Of a stretch of 64,000 nucleotides of DNA, positions 36,502-45,282 are shown one piece after another. This stretch comes from Paractinoplanes polyasparticus (lineage in GTDB: Bacteria > Actinomycetota > Actinomycetes > Mycobacteriales > Micromonosporaceae). The DNA lies in NCBI RefSeq assembly GCF_019710575.1, contig NZ_JAHWFK010000062.1, positions 1 through 64,000 of the forward strand, written 5' to 3'. Positions within the stretch are counted from its first letter, which is position 1. The number at the start of each line of letters is the position of its first letter. The notes beneath the pieces were generated by a model, which saw only the letters and a list, made by a program, of their open reading frames with translations, did not search any database and was not told the origin of the DNA. The position numbers were made by a program, and so were the translations under genes.

Positions 36502-37734
36502 TCAGGGGCCGCGGAGAATGGGACGTTCGCCGTGGTTGGTGGTGGTACTCCGGCGAGCGGAACCGGTCCGCAGGACTCGGTTGCGGGAGCGTTCCAGTAC
36601 AACGCCCAGGTCGGCGTCGAACGACTGTGGGCTCAGGATCACGCTGCGGAAGGTCACGTCCGAGCGGGCGTGCATGCGCTGGAAGAACACCTCGCTGAGG
36701 GTGGCCAGCAGCCGGTCGAGGTGGGTGTGGGTCTGCTCATCGCCGTCGTTGGCGGTGACCAGCACTGGGGCGAAGCTCGGCGTCGTACTGTCGGTGTCGA
36801 ATTGAGCTAGAAGGCTGCGGTGGCGGAGGACGCCCGTGATCCACAAGTCGATCAGCAGGATCACGATCCGTTCGCCGGTGCCGTTCTCGTCGATGCGGGT
36901 GTGCACCGTGTCCAGGTCGGTGATCACCGAATGGAACTGGTGTTCCAGGGCGACCGCTTGGGCACGGTCGGCGATCGGTGCGTCGACGGTCGGGCGGAAC
37001 GGCGCCCAGTGCCGGGGTTCGTTGCCATAGAACCGCGGGTCCCGGGTGACGCCCGGCAGCAATTGCCAGGCCAGGTCGGCCAGGGCCGGCGCGGCGACCA
37101 CGAACTCGACCCGGCTTGCCGGCGAGGTCACTGCGGGCGGGCGCGGGTCGTCGAGGAACGCGCTACGGACCTGGTGGAACGATGTGACGGCGCGGGAGCC
37201 GGGCATCGGCTGGCCGGAGTGCGCGCAGGCCACGATCTGCCGGGCGAGCCGGTCGAGCAGTTCCAGGTAGTCGTCGCGGTGCCGGGTGAGCCGCATCATT
37301 TGGCGCAGTCCGCCCCGGTCGTAAACATCGGGCATGCCATGGTTCAAGTACTGCCGGGCAACGACCGTGTGCGGCAGTTGTGTTGGCGGCAGCCACAGCA
37401 GTGGCAGCAGCGGTGGCGGGTGGGCCAGCGGGCCGCGGTCCTCGAGGGTGCGCAGCCGGTCGTCGAACACGGCCCATTCCCGGCCGCAGGCTTCGCTAAT
37501 CAGATAACGCGGTGAGATCAGAGCGACGAACGTGCGGCAGGTGTCGAGAGCGGTCATCAATGCTTGCGACCAACGTTCCCCGACGGGCATCTCCATGTCG
37601 AGGAATCCGACAGCGCGGTTGGCGGGCAGTCCGGCGTGGGAGCGCACCTCGGCGGACAGGTTGTCGAAGAACTGATTGACCCAGTGCTGGTCGTCGCCGC
37701 GTGCGTAGCTGAGGAAGAAGTAATAGTCGACCAA
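36502..37734 (-). CDS. fxsC2: TIR-like protein FxsC, copy 2
   Basis: 410 aa. TIR-like N-terminus VDYYFFLSYARGDDQHWVNQ, AVGFLDMEMPVGERWSQALM and TFVALISPRYLISEACGREW; the C-terminal FxsC domain has VEFVVAAPALADLAWQLLP and RIVILLIDLWITGVLRHRSL. The start is TTG 37734, which gives the family's typical aromatic opening; no better in-frame start lies upstream. It heads the - strand fxsC2-fxsT2 operon. No precursor or maturase was found next to it, so it probably works with fxsA2/fxsB2 across the convergent junction. Confidence 0.87.
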   Translation of the reverse strand: MVDYYFFLSYARGDDQHWVNQFFDNLSAEVRSHAGLPANRAVGFLDMEMPVGERWSQALMTALDTCRTFVALISPRYLISEACGREWAVFDDRLRTLEDRGPLAHPPPLLPLLWLPPTQLPHTVVARQYLNHGMPDVYDRGGLRQMMRLTRHRDDYLELLDRLARQIVACAHSGQPMPGSRAVTSFHQVRSAFLDDPRPPAVTSPASRVEFVVAAPALADLAWQLLPGVTRDPRFYGNEPRHWAPFRPTVDAPIADRAQAVALEHQFHSVITDLDTVHTRIDENGTGERIVILLIDLWITGVLRHRSLLAQFDTDSTTPSFAPVLVTANDGDEQTHTHLDRLLATLSEVFFQRMHARSDVTFRSVILSPQSFDADLGVVLERSRNRVLRTGSARRSTTTNHGERPILRGP

Positions 37735-38169
37735 TCAGGGCCCCCAGCGTCGCGGCACAAACGACGGTCCTCATCGGGCGGTGGCACGCACCGGCTATTG
37801 ACTCCGTTCGCCGCCCGGCAGGGTCGCTACGAGGAGTATATAGCCGATGACTCAGCGGTGGGCTGCCTGCATATCGGCTTCCATCGATTGGATCTTCTAC
37901 CGCAAGGACGGCACTACGCCAGCACATCCTGGATTGCCTGCTGGATGCCTGGCTGCCAGCGCCGACGGCCGCGAGTGGCCGAGGGCGCGGTGCTCCGCGG
38001 CGTTCTGAGCATGTGGCGTGTGGGACCCGGCATCAGCCCGACTGATGCCGGTCTACACCCGGCAGCTAAAGCTGGCGCCGAAAGCCCGAGCGCGTCATCG
38101 GTCGCGGAGCTTTACGACTGCACAGTGTGGCGAGCTGGTCCATGATCGACTGAGTGGTATATTTCGGGC
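37735..38169. other. Intergenic upstream of fxsC2, debris
   Basis: About 435 bases. A + strand stretch (GCLHIGFHRLDLLPQGRHYA, then WMPGCQRRRPRVAEG) reads like an old transposase or enzyme fragment but has no start. No precursor peptide was found here. Confidence 0.35.
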
Positions 38170-38481
38170 ATGGCATTCGAGACCCGGCGCAGTGTGGCGC
38201 GGGTGTTGCCTGTTCTTGTGGTCATGGTCCTGGCGCTGTACGGCGTCTCGCAGGGCCTGGCCGTTTCTGGTGTCGCCGGATCCGCCCGCAGCTCCGTGGC
38301 CTCGGCCACGCATCACGCCGTAGCGTCGACTGCTACCGCGCCTGCGGACGTTGAGCTGGACCGTTGCACCGCAACCTGTTCTGCTGCCGAGCCCGGCGTT
38401 GCCGACCGCTCACTGCCTCTGTCCGACCAGTTCGCCGCGGCTGCCCGCAGTTCCCGCGCCCCGCCGTTCGTCGTCGCCTGA
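38170..38481 (+). CDS. Small membrane or secreted protein
   Basis: 103 aa: basic N-terminus (ETRRSVAR), then a hydrophobic segment VLPVLVVMVLALYGVSQGLA ending in small residues that could be a signal peptide or anchor, then a polar Ala/Ser/Thr tail with a CTATC pair. No family recognised. It precedes the next membrane protein by 87 bp in the same direction. Confidence 0.55.
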   Translation: MAFETRRSVARVLPVLVVMVLALYGVSQGLAVSGVAGSARSSVASATHHAVASTATAPADVELDRCTATCSAAEPGVADRSLPLSDQFAAAARSSRAPPFVVA

Positions 38482-38568
38482 CCGCCGCCCGCGCCCCGCG
38501 CCGCGGCGGTCGCAGCACGTCGTCCGGGCCCCCGCGACGGCGATCGACGAGGCGGATGGACTGCTGTT

Positions 38569-39387
38569 GTGAACGTGGTTGCGGAAATGCTGCTGACCGA
38601 ACCCACGCCGCTGGTGATCTGGGGAAGCCTGCTCGTCATGACGGTGCCGGCTGTGTTGTTGCTGGGCAGCCCTCATGTCCTGCGCGAGCCGGGGCGCGCC
38701 TTGCGGGACCTGTTCGCCGCGTTGCACCGGGCACGGCCGGCGCGTTCCTCATCACGGTCGCAGAAGGCCTTGGACGCCGTCAGGTTCGCGGCGGAGGTGC
38801 AGGTCGCGGCCGACCGGGCGGCCGTCGCCGCCGGCCAGTGGCGGCAGCGGTGGGAGCAGGCCGAGGAGCAGCAGGCCGCGGACTGGCAGGCGTGGCTCGA
38901 TGCCGACGCGCGGCTGCGCGACAGCCTGGCCGCGGCCGCGTTCCGGTCACCGTGGCCGACGGGGACCTGCGCGGAGTACGCGGCTCGGGAGCGTTTCCTG
39001 CACCGGGTGGTAGCGGCCGCGGTGGAGCGGGGCGACCTGCCCGCCGCGGCGATGGTCGATGCCCTGGCCGGCCGCCAGGGCTGGGACGCTCGCCTGCACC
39101 CGGTCGAGCAGCAGCTGGTCATCAACCGCGCCGCCGCGGCCTATCGGCGCCGCCGCTACGAGCTGTCCGCCCAAGCCGAACAGGACGCCTGGCGTTACGC
39201 CGGCTCAGCCGTCCAGGCTGCTGACACCCTCCGGCGTACGGCTCGAGAAGCCGCCACCCGCGCCGCCGCCCGACGTCCGCTGCTGTCCACCGGAGCCACC
39301 GGCCGCCGCCGCCGCACCCGGCTGGTCCCCGGACCAGCCATGGCCGCTGTCCGGCAGACCCAGTGGCTGGTTCTGACAATGCGTTGA
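38569..39387 (+). CDS. Membrane-anchored coiled-coil protein
   Basis: 272 aa. One transmembrane segment at about 14-34 (LVIWGSLLVMTVPAVLLLG), then a long Ala/Arg/Glu-rich helical region with heptad-like spacing (DAVRFAAEVQVAADRAAVAA, AEQDAWRYAGSAVQAADTLR). The end is basic (RRRRTRLV). Codon use is strongly GC3, so it is very likely real. Family and function are not recognised; topology would place the coiled coil in the cytosol or the wall side depending on orientation. Confidence 0.6.
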   Translation: MNVVAEMLLTEPTPLVIWGSLLVMTVPAVLLLGSPHVLREPGRALRDLFAALHRARPARSSSRSQKALDAVRFAAEVQVAADRAAVAAGQWRQRWEQAEEQQAADWQAWLDADARLRDSLAAAAFRSPWPTGTCAEYAARERFLHRVVAAAVERGDLPAAAMVDALAGRQGWDARLHPVEQQLVINRAAAAYRRRRYELSAQAEQDAWRYAGSAVQAADTLRRTAREAATRAAARRPLLSTGATGRRRRTRLVPGPAMAAVRQTQWLVLTMR

Positions 39388-39781
39388 CATACGGTGCCGT
39401 GACTGAGACGCGTCTGGCGCCGCAGGCCAGCCATGCCTGCGGTCGGCTCGGTTTCCCGCCTGCGGCGCTGGCTGTGGCTGGTGCTGCTGTACAGCAGCTG
39501 CTGGATGAGTTGTCGGGCCTACGGCCGATACTGGACTTCCTCGGGTACGTCACGCGCGGAGGGCGTCGAAGCCGCCGGCGGGCGGACCGTGGCCGTGGCC
39601 GCGGCCGTGCAGGACGGTGTCTTCTCACTACCGGGCGGATCGTTCCGGGGCGGTGATGCGGCGTGGGTCGACCTTGCGGGCATAGTCGACGGCGGCGCCG
39701 TAGTCACTGAGCTTGCGGCGATGTTGATCCGGCAGACCGCGATTTCAGTGTTGTTGAAATGAACAACGTCGGCGCGTGGAG
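39388..39781. other. No intact gene; possible fragment
   Basis: About 390 bases. A - strand stretch near 39650-39740 (KLSDYGAAVDYARKVDPRRI) looks coding but has no start in frame and ends in two stops; probably the tail of a lost gene. Confidence 0.35.
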
Positions 39782-40369
39782 CTAGGCGGAGGTCCCATCC
39801 TCAGAATGGCAGTGGTGCGCCTCGACGCTGCAGAGCACGGCCCGCCGCGACAACTGTGAGCAGCCACGAGAGCGTGCTTGATGGCCGGCTCGCGGCGCAG
39901 CTCCCACCACTCGTGTGGGTCGATTTCCGGGCTCACGGCTGACGCCGGACAGGCCGGTACGGCGCCAGCCGTCGGCTTCATGCAGCGGGATCGGTTCGGC
40001 GAAAAGGTAGGTCAGCATGGGAAAGGTGCTGGTCGTGACCAGCGTGGCGTGACGATGCCGGTAGGCCTCTTTATACAGACCCCATTGGCGCCCGGGACCA
40101 CGGCGCTCGTAGTTGTCCGAGCAGAGCAAAACCGGCTCCCCGCCGACGTGCTGCACGGTGCCGGCGGCCCACGCCGCCGGGATCTGCCGGTCGTTCTGTC
40201 GGGCGAGGACCACGGTCCACACCTTGCCGGGGATCTCCTCAAACCTGTGCTCGGCGTCAGCCCACATCCGGCTCCGCAGGTGGACGTCGTCCCGGATCTG
40301 GCCGAGCACCTGCTCGTAGCGCTCATCACCGAGGGACAGGTTGAGCACCTCGTAGCGCGCCGTCGTCAT
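39782..40369 (-). CDS. Hypothetical protein, third gene of RHH operon
   Basis: 195 aa as read. The first 135 residues have normal codon use (VWTVVLARQNDRQIPAAWAA, GEPVLLCSDNYERRG); after about residue 138 the frame turns Arg/Gly-rich, and a more natural continuation (EIDPHEWWELRREPAIKHAL) lies in another frame, so a frameshift near 39965 probably damages the C-terminus. The start ATG 40369 overlaps the upstream stop (ATGA). The family is not recognised; an N-acetyltransferase-like fold is possible but not shown. Confidence 0.55.
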   Translation of the reverse strand: MTTARYEVLNLSLGDERYEQVLGQIRDDVHLRSRMWADAEHRFEEIPGKVWTVVLARQNDRQIPAAWAAGTVQHVGGEPVLLCSDNYERRGPGRQWGLYKEAYRHRHATLVTTSTFPMLTYLFAEPIPLHEADGWRRTGLSGVSREPGNRPTRVVGAAPRAGHQARSRGCSQLSRRAVLCSVEAHHCHSEDGTSA

Positions 40370-40929
40370 CGCGGCTCTGCGCCGCGCTCGTCCAGACCCA
40401 GCCGATCGGCCACATCCGGATCGATGACGATGCCGGGGATCTGCTCGGTGAGACGCAGCACGGCGGCGCGCAGGTCCTCGGCGGGCCCGCCGAGGGCCGC
40501 CACGGCTGCCTCGTCGGCTGCGCCGACCATGTCAGGGGTGACGCCCTGATCAATGAGCGGCTGTGCCTCGCCCGGCAGGAACCCGCTGTTCGCCCACGCT
40601 GCTGCATCGTCGACGCCGACACCCGCGAGGAGCCACTGCAGCGCGAGGTCGGGCGTGTTCAGCTGCCCGGCCTGGGCATAGCGGTCGGCGTAAACGACCC
40701 AACCGGCCGGCGGGATGCCGCAGGCAATCAGCGGTACGGCGGTGCTGGGACCGATGCCGACCGCGACCCACGCGGCTGCCCGCTCCGCAGGCACGGGCAA
40801 GTCCATGAATTCTCGGATCATCCGCAGGAATGGCCCAGCGGGAACATCCGGCCGGTAGGCGCCGAGCCGGCGCAGCTCTGCCCGGAACCTGTCGCCATAG
40901 GCGCGCAGTTCACTGACCGTGCCCATCAT
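40366..40929 (-). CDS. Hypothetical protein, second gene of RHH operon
   Basis: 187 aa, acidic and helical. Repeated small motifs such as AAAWVAVGIGPSTAVPLIAC and AAAWANSGFLPGEAQPLIDQ each hold an Ala-Ala-x-Trp followed by Gly-Pro/Gly-Glu, like tandem structural repeats. No family recognised. Both ends overlap its neighbours by ATGA or ATGATG, so three genes are co-translated. Confidence 0.6.
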   Translation of the reverse strand: MMGTVSELRAYGDRFRAELRRLGAYRPDVPAGPFLRMIREFMDLPVPAERAAAWVAVGIGPSTAVPLIACGIPPAGWVVYADRYAQAGQLNTPDLALQWLLAGVGVDDAAAWANSGFLPGEAQPLIDQGVTPDMVGAADEAAVAALGGPAEDLRAAVLRLTEQIPGIVIDPDVADRLGLDERGAEPR

Positions 40930-41432
40930 GCCTGCTCACGTGAGGCCCGGCGCGCGGCCCGTCCCTCCATGACAAGCTCGCGGATGAGCTGAGCGCGGCT
41001 GATCCCGGCCTCGCGGGACTCGGTCTCAAGCAACGTGATCAGCCACTCCGGCAGGCGTACCGGCACGGCGCGTCCGATCGGCGGCTGGCCGGGTCCACTG
41101 CGCTCGGCTGCTGCGTCGTCAATCAGCCGCCTCGTCTCCGAGTGCGTGCGGCGCTCCTCGTCGAGTCGCGCCCAAAGCTCCAACGTGTGGTTAGGCAGGC
41201 TGTGAATAGCCGTGGCGGCGACATCCCGCCCGCGCTTGGTGAACAGGTGGTAGCCGTTGGTGTAGTGACGGTCCGGGGCGTCGTCGGACACCCCCGGTGC
41301 GGTGCCGGGAGTCGCGCCGCGCCGCAAATCACCGAACTGGTCCAAGGCCGCGCAGAGCTCGGCGACCGTGGACGCCGCAATAACGGTGCTGATCGCGTCG
41401 GCGTGGGCGGTGGCAGCGGCTGCGCCAATCAT
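40926..41432 (-). CDS. Ribbon-helix-helix DNA-binding protein, operon leader
   Basis: 168 aa. The C-terminal 45 residues carry an RHH domain: AVPVRLPEWLITLLETESRE and AGISRAQLIRELVMEG, with the N-strand VPVRLP that reads DNA bases. The N-terminal 100 residues form an Ala-rich helical region followed by a segment with Tyr-His-Leu-Phe and Lys-Arg. The start at ATG 41432 has GGGAGG 5 bases upstream. Two inverted palindromes lie within 15-55 bases of the start and are probably its own operator, so it is an autorepressor, perhaps an antitoxin-like protein for the two genes after it (inference). Confidence 0.72.
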   Translation of the reverse strand: MIGAAAATAHADAISTVIAASTVAELCAALDQFGDLRRGATPGTAPGVSDDAPDRHYTNGYHLFTKRGRDVAATAIHSLPNHTLELWARLDEERRTHSETRRLIDDAAAERSGPGQPPIGRAVPVRLPEWLITLLETESREAGISRAQLIRELVMEGRAARRASREQA

Positions 41433-41445
41433 GTCGACCTCCCGA

Positions 41446-41486
41446 TAAGCGGTATCGCTTAACCCGACAATAAGCGATACCGCTTA
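41446..41486. promoter_or_regulatory. Double palindromic operator of RHH operon
   Basis: Two 16-bp palindromic sites, TAAGCGGTATCGCTTA (41446-41461) and TAAGCGATACCGCTTA (41471-41486), reverse complements of each other, with centres 25 bp apart, upstream of the RHH gene. Two adjacent sites are usual for RHH autoregulators. Confidence 0.8.
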
Positions 41487-41665
41487 TTGTCGCAAGGAGT
41501 GTGGTGAACGCCGGCTGCGGCCGCTCGCCGCATCTGGCGGTTCCTTCGGGCATCGCTGGGGCGCGACCGCGCGACTCAAAGCGGGCGAGGCGACCCGACC
41601 CGCCATGATCACAACCTGCAGGCGACGAGGCGCTCGCGAAGCCGCCGCTCGCGTCGGGGGATGGC

Positions 41666-42250
41666 TTACGCCGAGCGCTGTCCGGTGAACCGGCTCGGGC
41701 ACAACTTCAGGTAGCTCATATCCGCCTTCTTCGACAGTCGGACGTCGTATCCCCAGCCGGCCCAGTGCCAGGTGTTGCAGGGACCGCACAGCGGGGCGCG
41801 GACGTAGCCGTGGGTGCGTTCACGCTCAGGTGACTGTCGGCTTGGCAGGTGCGCGTTCACCGGTGTAGCGGTCCCAGGTTCCGCCGGCGTGACCACGTTG
41901 CCGGGTAGTGTGCCCTGGTGGAAACCGAGGGCGTCGGCGATGACCGGGGCAGGTGCTTGCAGGACGAGCCGACGCAGGGCGGAGACGCGGACTTCGACGA
42001 GTGGGCCCGCACGATCCACTCCCGACACGCTGGTCAGAGGATAGAGCTGTAGCGCGATTCCGCCGACGGCGGCGTGTTCACGGACCGCTCGGCGGTACCC
42101 GGATCTGTGCGCCGCATGCCGGGAACCCCAAGTCGACCTCGTGCACCCGCAGGGTGCCGGTGGCATGCTGCTCGCGCAAGTATGTGGCCCATTCCGCGTC
42201 GGTCGCCGTCAAAACGCATGTTGCCGCGGGCTGGTCCTGCCTGGACGGTC
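41666..42250 (-). pseudogene. Integrase-like and HNH/EndoVII-like fragments joined
   Basis: The - strand reads GIALQLYPLTSVSGVDRAGP, then ALRRLVLQAPAPVIADALGF, the C-terminal helix region of actinomycete phage-type integrases, and continues to ERTHGYVRAPLCGPCNTW, a Cys-x2-Cys segment like recombination endonuclease VII. A fragment just upstream (AEWATYLREQHATGTLRVHE) is in another frame. It looks like a patchwork of two decayed genes. Confidence 0.5.
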
Positions 42251-42350
42251 GTCGCAGCGACTGAACGAATCATGATCGTGGCGTACTCAGAACTCCGTAT
42301 GCCCACGGTCATGAGTCGCTTGGAGCGGCAGCCGGCCGGGCAGCAATGGT

Positions 42351-42453
42351 GATGGGGATGCTGGGGGAGGTGCCCGGGCGCCGTTCCCACGTTAGGGCTC
42401 GTCGGCTCGGGGTCGCAGCAGGCGTCTCCGGGCACCCGCCCAGCATCCCCATC
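42351..42453. repeat. Long hairpin at the 3' side of the IS110 transposase
   Basis: Arms of about 27 nt at 42351-42377 and 42427-42453 pair almost perfectly (GATGGGGATGCTGGG ... GGTGCCCGG with its complement), with a loop of about 45 nt. The structure starts 3 bases beyond the transposase stop. It may end transcription or belong to the element's right end. Confidence 0.8.
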
Positions 42454-42455
42454 GG

Positions 42456-43703
42456 TCACACCGTCTGCGCGGGCTTGGTGGTAGAGAACATCCGGTCCTC
42501 GTCATAGAGGTCGCCGGTGGTCAGGCAGTGATGGAGGCCGGACAGCAGCCGGGCGGACAGCCGGCGTAGGGCGCCGGCGTAGGTGTCGCCGCGGTCGCGG
42601 CGGTGGTCGTAGAGCGTACGGGCGCCGGGAGAGCGGGTGAGGGCGGAGAACGCCCACCGGTGGCAGGCCAGTTTGAGGGCGCGGTTGCAGATCCAGCGGT
42701 GGGTGACCTGGGTGACGCTGCCACTGGCCCAGGTCCTAGGGGCCACGCCGGCGTAGGCGCGCAGGCCACGGGCTGACCTGAAGCGGGTGGGGTCGTCGCC
42801 GATCTCGGCCAGCAGTCGGGCGCCGGTCAGCGGCCCGCATCCGGGAAACGATTGGTAGATCTGCGCATGCGGGTGGGCCCGGAACAGGTTCGTGAGCTCG
42901 GTCGTGAGGTGCTCGGTGGTATCGCAGGCATGGTTCATCTGCGCCAGCACAGCGCGGACCTCAACGGCGGTGGCCTGCTCGACCGCCGAAGGCAGTCGCA
43001 GGACCGGAGCGCTGAACAGGTCCCACAGCCGCAACGATTCTTGCTCGAGCAGGCGCAGCCGGACCCCGGTCAGGATCTTCTCCCACTGATACGCCGTAAT
43101 CTTCTGCGCGCTGGCCGCGGTCGGCCCGGCCTGAAGAACGGCACGGGCTTCGGCCCGGCACAGGTTGTGGTCGCGCCCCTCCCACGCACGGACCGCCGCC
43201 GGATGCGCCTGCACGAGCCGGGCCCGTAGCTGGGCCTGCAACTGCTCCCGCAGACGCTGAGCCCGGCGCTGCGCGTGAGCCAGCACCGTGATCGCGGACG
43301 CTTGGGCGCTCACGGCCGGCAAGGCCTGCAGGCGCCCCCACCGGTCACGCAGCATCTGCGCGAGCAGCTCGGCGTCTGACCGATCGGACTTACGGCCCCG
43401 CGACACTTGATGCCGGCGGGCAGCGACGTCATTCGGCGAGATCATAAACACCGGCTGCCGCCTGGCCACCAGCGTGTGCACGAGCAGAGACCGGTTGGCC
43501 TCGATCGACACCGGCACCTGCCGGCGGCCGTGGCTGTGGCCGACACGCAGCCCGTCCAGGGTGTGGAACAGCTCTCGCACGCCGTCAGGGGTGGCGGCGA
43601 TCCGGGTCCGCGCGACCACGGCGCCGTGCCGGTCGACGACCGCGACATCGTTGAGCTGATCAGCCCAATCGATACCACAGAAATAGCGGGGCTCAGGCGA
43701 CAT
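42456..43703 (-). CDS. IS110-family transposase (DEDD recombinase)
   Basis: 415 aa and apparently intact. The RuvC-like N-domain starts YFCGIDWADQLNDVAVVDRH, carrying the first Asp, with VSIEANRSLLVH and RKSDRSDAELLAQML (the DxxDA box). The C-terminal transposase_20 domain is FPGCGPLTGARLLAEIGDDP and ARGLRAYAGVAPRTWASGS, with the catalytic Ser region. IS110 enzymes insert by a guide RNA made from the element's own non-coding end. Upstream DNA at 43704-44137 is about 430 bases with no gene and could encode it. Confidence 0.93.
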   Translation of the reverse strand: MSPEPRYFCGIDWADQLNDVAVVDRHGAVVARTRIAATPDGVRELFHTLDGLRVGHSHGRRQVPVSIEANRSLLVHTLVARRQPVFMISPNDVAARRHQVSRGRKSDRSDAELLAQMLRDRWGRLQALPAVSAQASAITVLAHAQRRAQRLREQLQAQLRARLVQAHPAAVRAWEGRDHNLCRAEARAVLQAGPTAASAQKITAYQWEKILTGVRLRLLEQESLRLWDLFSAPVLRLPSAVEQATAVEVRAVLAQMNHACDTTEHLTTELTNLFRAHPHAQIYQSFPGCGPLTGARLLAEIGDDPTRFRSARGLRAYAGVAPRTWASGSVTQVTHRWICNRALKLACHRWAFSALTRSPGARTLYDHRRDRGDTYAGALRRLSARLLSGLHHCLTTGDLYDEDRMFSTTKPAQTV

Positions 43704-44137
43704 GCGAATGTGTTCCTCTCACCGGACGACGGAAAGCACCGTGAGAGCGAACGGGTCCACACGACCCGAGCACCACCAACAGTGCCATGGCGCGCCAACG
43801 TGTCCACACGCACCTGAAGCAAGATGCGCAGGCACATCCCACCAGCGGTGGGAAGCGGAACCGGTCCACGACGAGTAGCGAGTCGCGGCCTGGGTTCAAC
43901 GCTGGAGCAACCCCGCGTCCGCGGGGAACAAGAACAACTTGAGGCGGAACCATACGCGATCGATCGAGCCGCGACCAACGCCCGGGGACGATGGCCCCCG
44001 CGCGCGAGATGTCCGGCGGGATTGGCCGGAGGTTCGCTCCGCGTGCACCGGGCTCAGGATGCCGGTCCCATCCCATGGCCACCGGGCTACACCGGCCAAC
44101 CGCGGTAACCGAACGTTGAAACGATGGGAGTCTGACT
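43704..44137. other. Non-coding region upstream of IS110 transposase
   Basis: About 430 bases between the transposase and the broken alcohol dehydrogenase. No gene of good codon use. In IS110 elements the guide (bridge) RNA is made from this side, so the region is a candidate, but its boundaries cannot be set. A CRISPR-repeat-like hairpin lies at 43904-43932. Confidence 0.45.
43904..43932. repeat. Single CRISPR type I-E repeat-like hairpin
   Basis: GGAGCAACCCCGCG followed by TCCGCGGGGAACAAG: a 29-nt sequence with a CCCCGCG/CGCGGGG stem, as in actinomycete I-E repeats. Only one copy is present, no second repeat at a spacer's distance, and no cas gene in the window. Confidence 0.3.
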
Positions 44138-44763
44138 ATGACCGGTCACATGCAAGCCGCTGTCATCACCAAGCCCAACGCCACCTCGGAATTGCAGAAC
44201 CGGCCCATTCCCGAGCCCGCCCCGGGACAGGCTCTGGTGCGCGTGCACGCGTGCGGCATCTGCGGCACCGACCTCTGGATGGCTCAGAACAAGCTGTCGT
44301 ACCGCCCATGTTTCCCCTGGTGCTCGGCCACGAGGGCGTCGGCGAGGTGGTCGCCGTCGGCGCCGGCGTCACCACCCGCGCGGTGAGCGACCGGGTCGGC
44401 ATGCCCATGGTCCACAAGGGCTGCGGCCGCTGCGACTTCTGCCGCGAGGAGCACCCCAAGAGCTTCGTGACCGCCGCCAACTGCGCGAGCCCGAGCCCTG
44501 ACCGGTGTCACCGTGGACGGCGCAAACGCCGACTACGCCGTGGTCGACGCCACCGGCACCGTCCGCTACCCGACGGCCTCTCGTACGAAGACGCGGCGCC
44601 CACGATGTGCGCCGGCTTCACGGTGTGGAGCGGCTCAAGCTCAAGCGCGACACCGTCTCAAAGTACGAGTTCACACACAGGGCCTGGCGCATCACCGATC
44701 CTGCGACCAGCATCGACGTTCGCAAACTCGGCAGTGAGCTGGCAGACGAGCCGGCGCGGACCT
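44138..44763 (+). pseudogene. Zinc-dependent alcohol dehydrogenase, frameshifted
   Basis: The start (HMQAAVITKPNATSELQNRP, then LVRVHACGICGTDLWM with the catalytic zinc Cys) is in one frame; FPLVLGHEGVGEVVAVGAGV and GCGRCDFCREEHPKSFVTAA (structural zinc Cys) in a second; GANADYAVVDATGTVR in a third; and YEDAAPTMCAGFTVWSG again in another. At least three frameshifts occur within 500 bp, and the Rossmann and C-terminal parts are missing. The last bases to 44763 encode a short unrelated frame. A dead medium-chain dehydrogenase. Confidence 0.82.
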
Positions 44764-45282
44764 AGAACACATCGGCTACACATCGTCACCTCGTCGTCCC
44801 GGATGACATCCGGATCTGCCGAGAAGAGTGCACCGCTTCGCGTCGCTGGTCACGACTGCAAATAGTTTAACGCTCGAGAGACATCGCCAGTTAGCCTAAG
44901 GCCAGCACGGGCCCGATCTCCGCATGACCGCCTGACGAATCCGGCTCCGAGCGGATAATAGCCATCTAGAATCGACTACTTCAAGTTCGATGCGCAAGAT
45001 GCCGAAGATTGATAAGCCACTGTTACGGGCTTCGCCGAGCCGGCCGCCACGTCCGGCGCGGAATGGGCCGCGAGGGGCATGCTAACGACCACCTGCCCCT
45101 AGTTCCTCACCTTGATAGTCAGAGATGCATTGCGTAGGACTATGTTGGCGAGAAGTCAAAGCTTGACCAGATAGCCTGACCCTGTTAGATCCGAGCGGGC
45201 GAAATTGGTATTATCAGGTATTCCATGCGCGGGGCTTGTAGGCTTAAGATGACCGTGGGCAACAAATCAATGGAGACCGCGA
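44764..45282. other. Less GC-rich non-coding leader of the PD-(D/E)XK-like gene
   Basis: About 520 bases, clearly less GC-rich than the surroundings, with no open frame of interest. It probably arrived with the next gene and may hold its promoter. Confidence 0.5.

Noticed and set aside
37735..38169. A third fxs precursor upstream of fxsC2
   Set aside because: I looked for short frames ending in F-x-N-F or F-x-S on both strands and found none; the open frames here look like debris.
43904..43932. A CRISPR array
   Set aside because: Only one repeat-like hairpin exists, with no second copy at spacer distance and no cas genes in the window.
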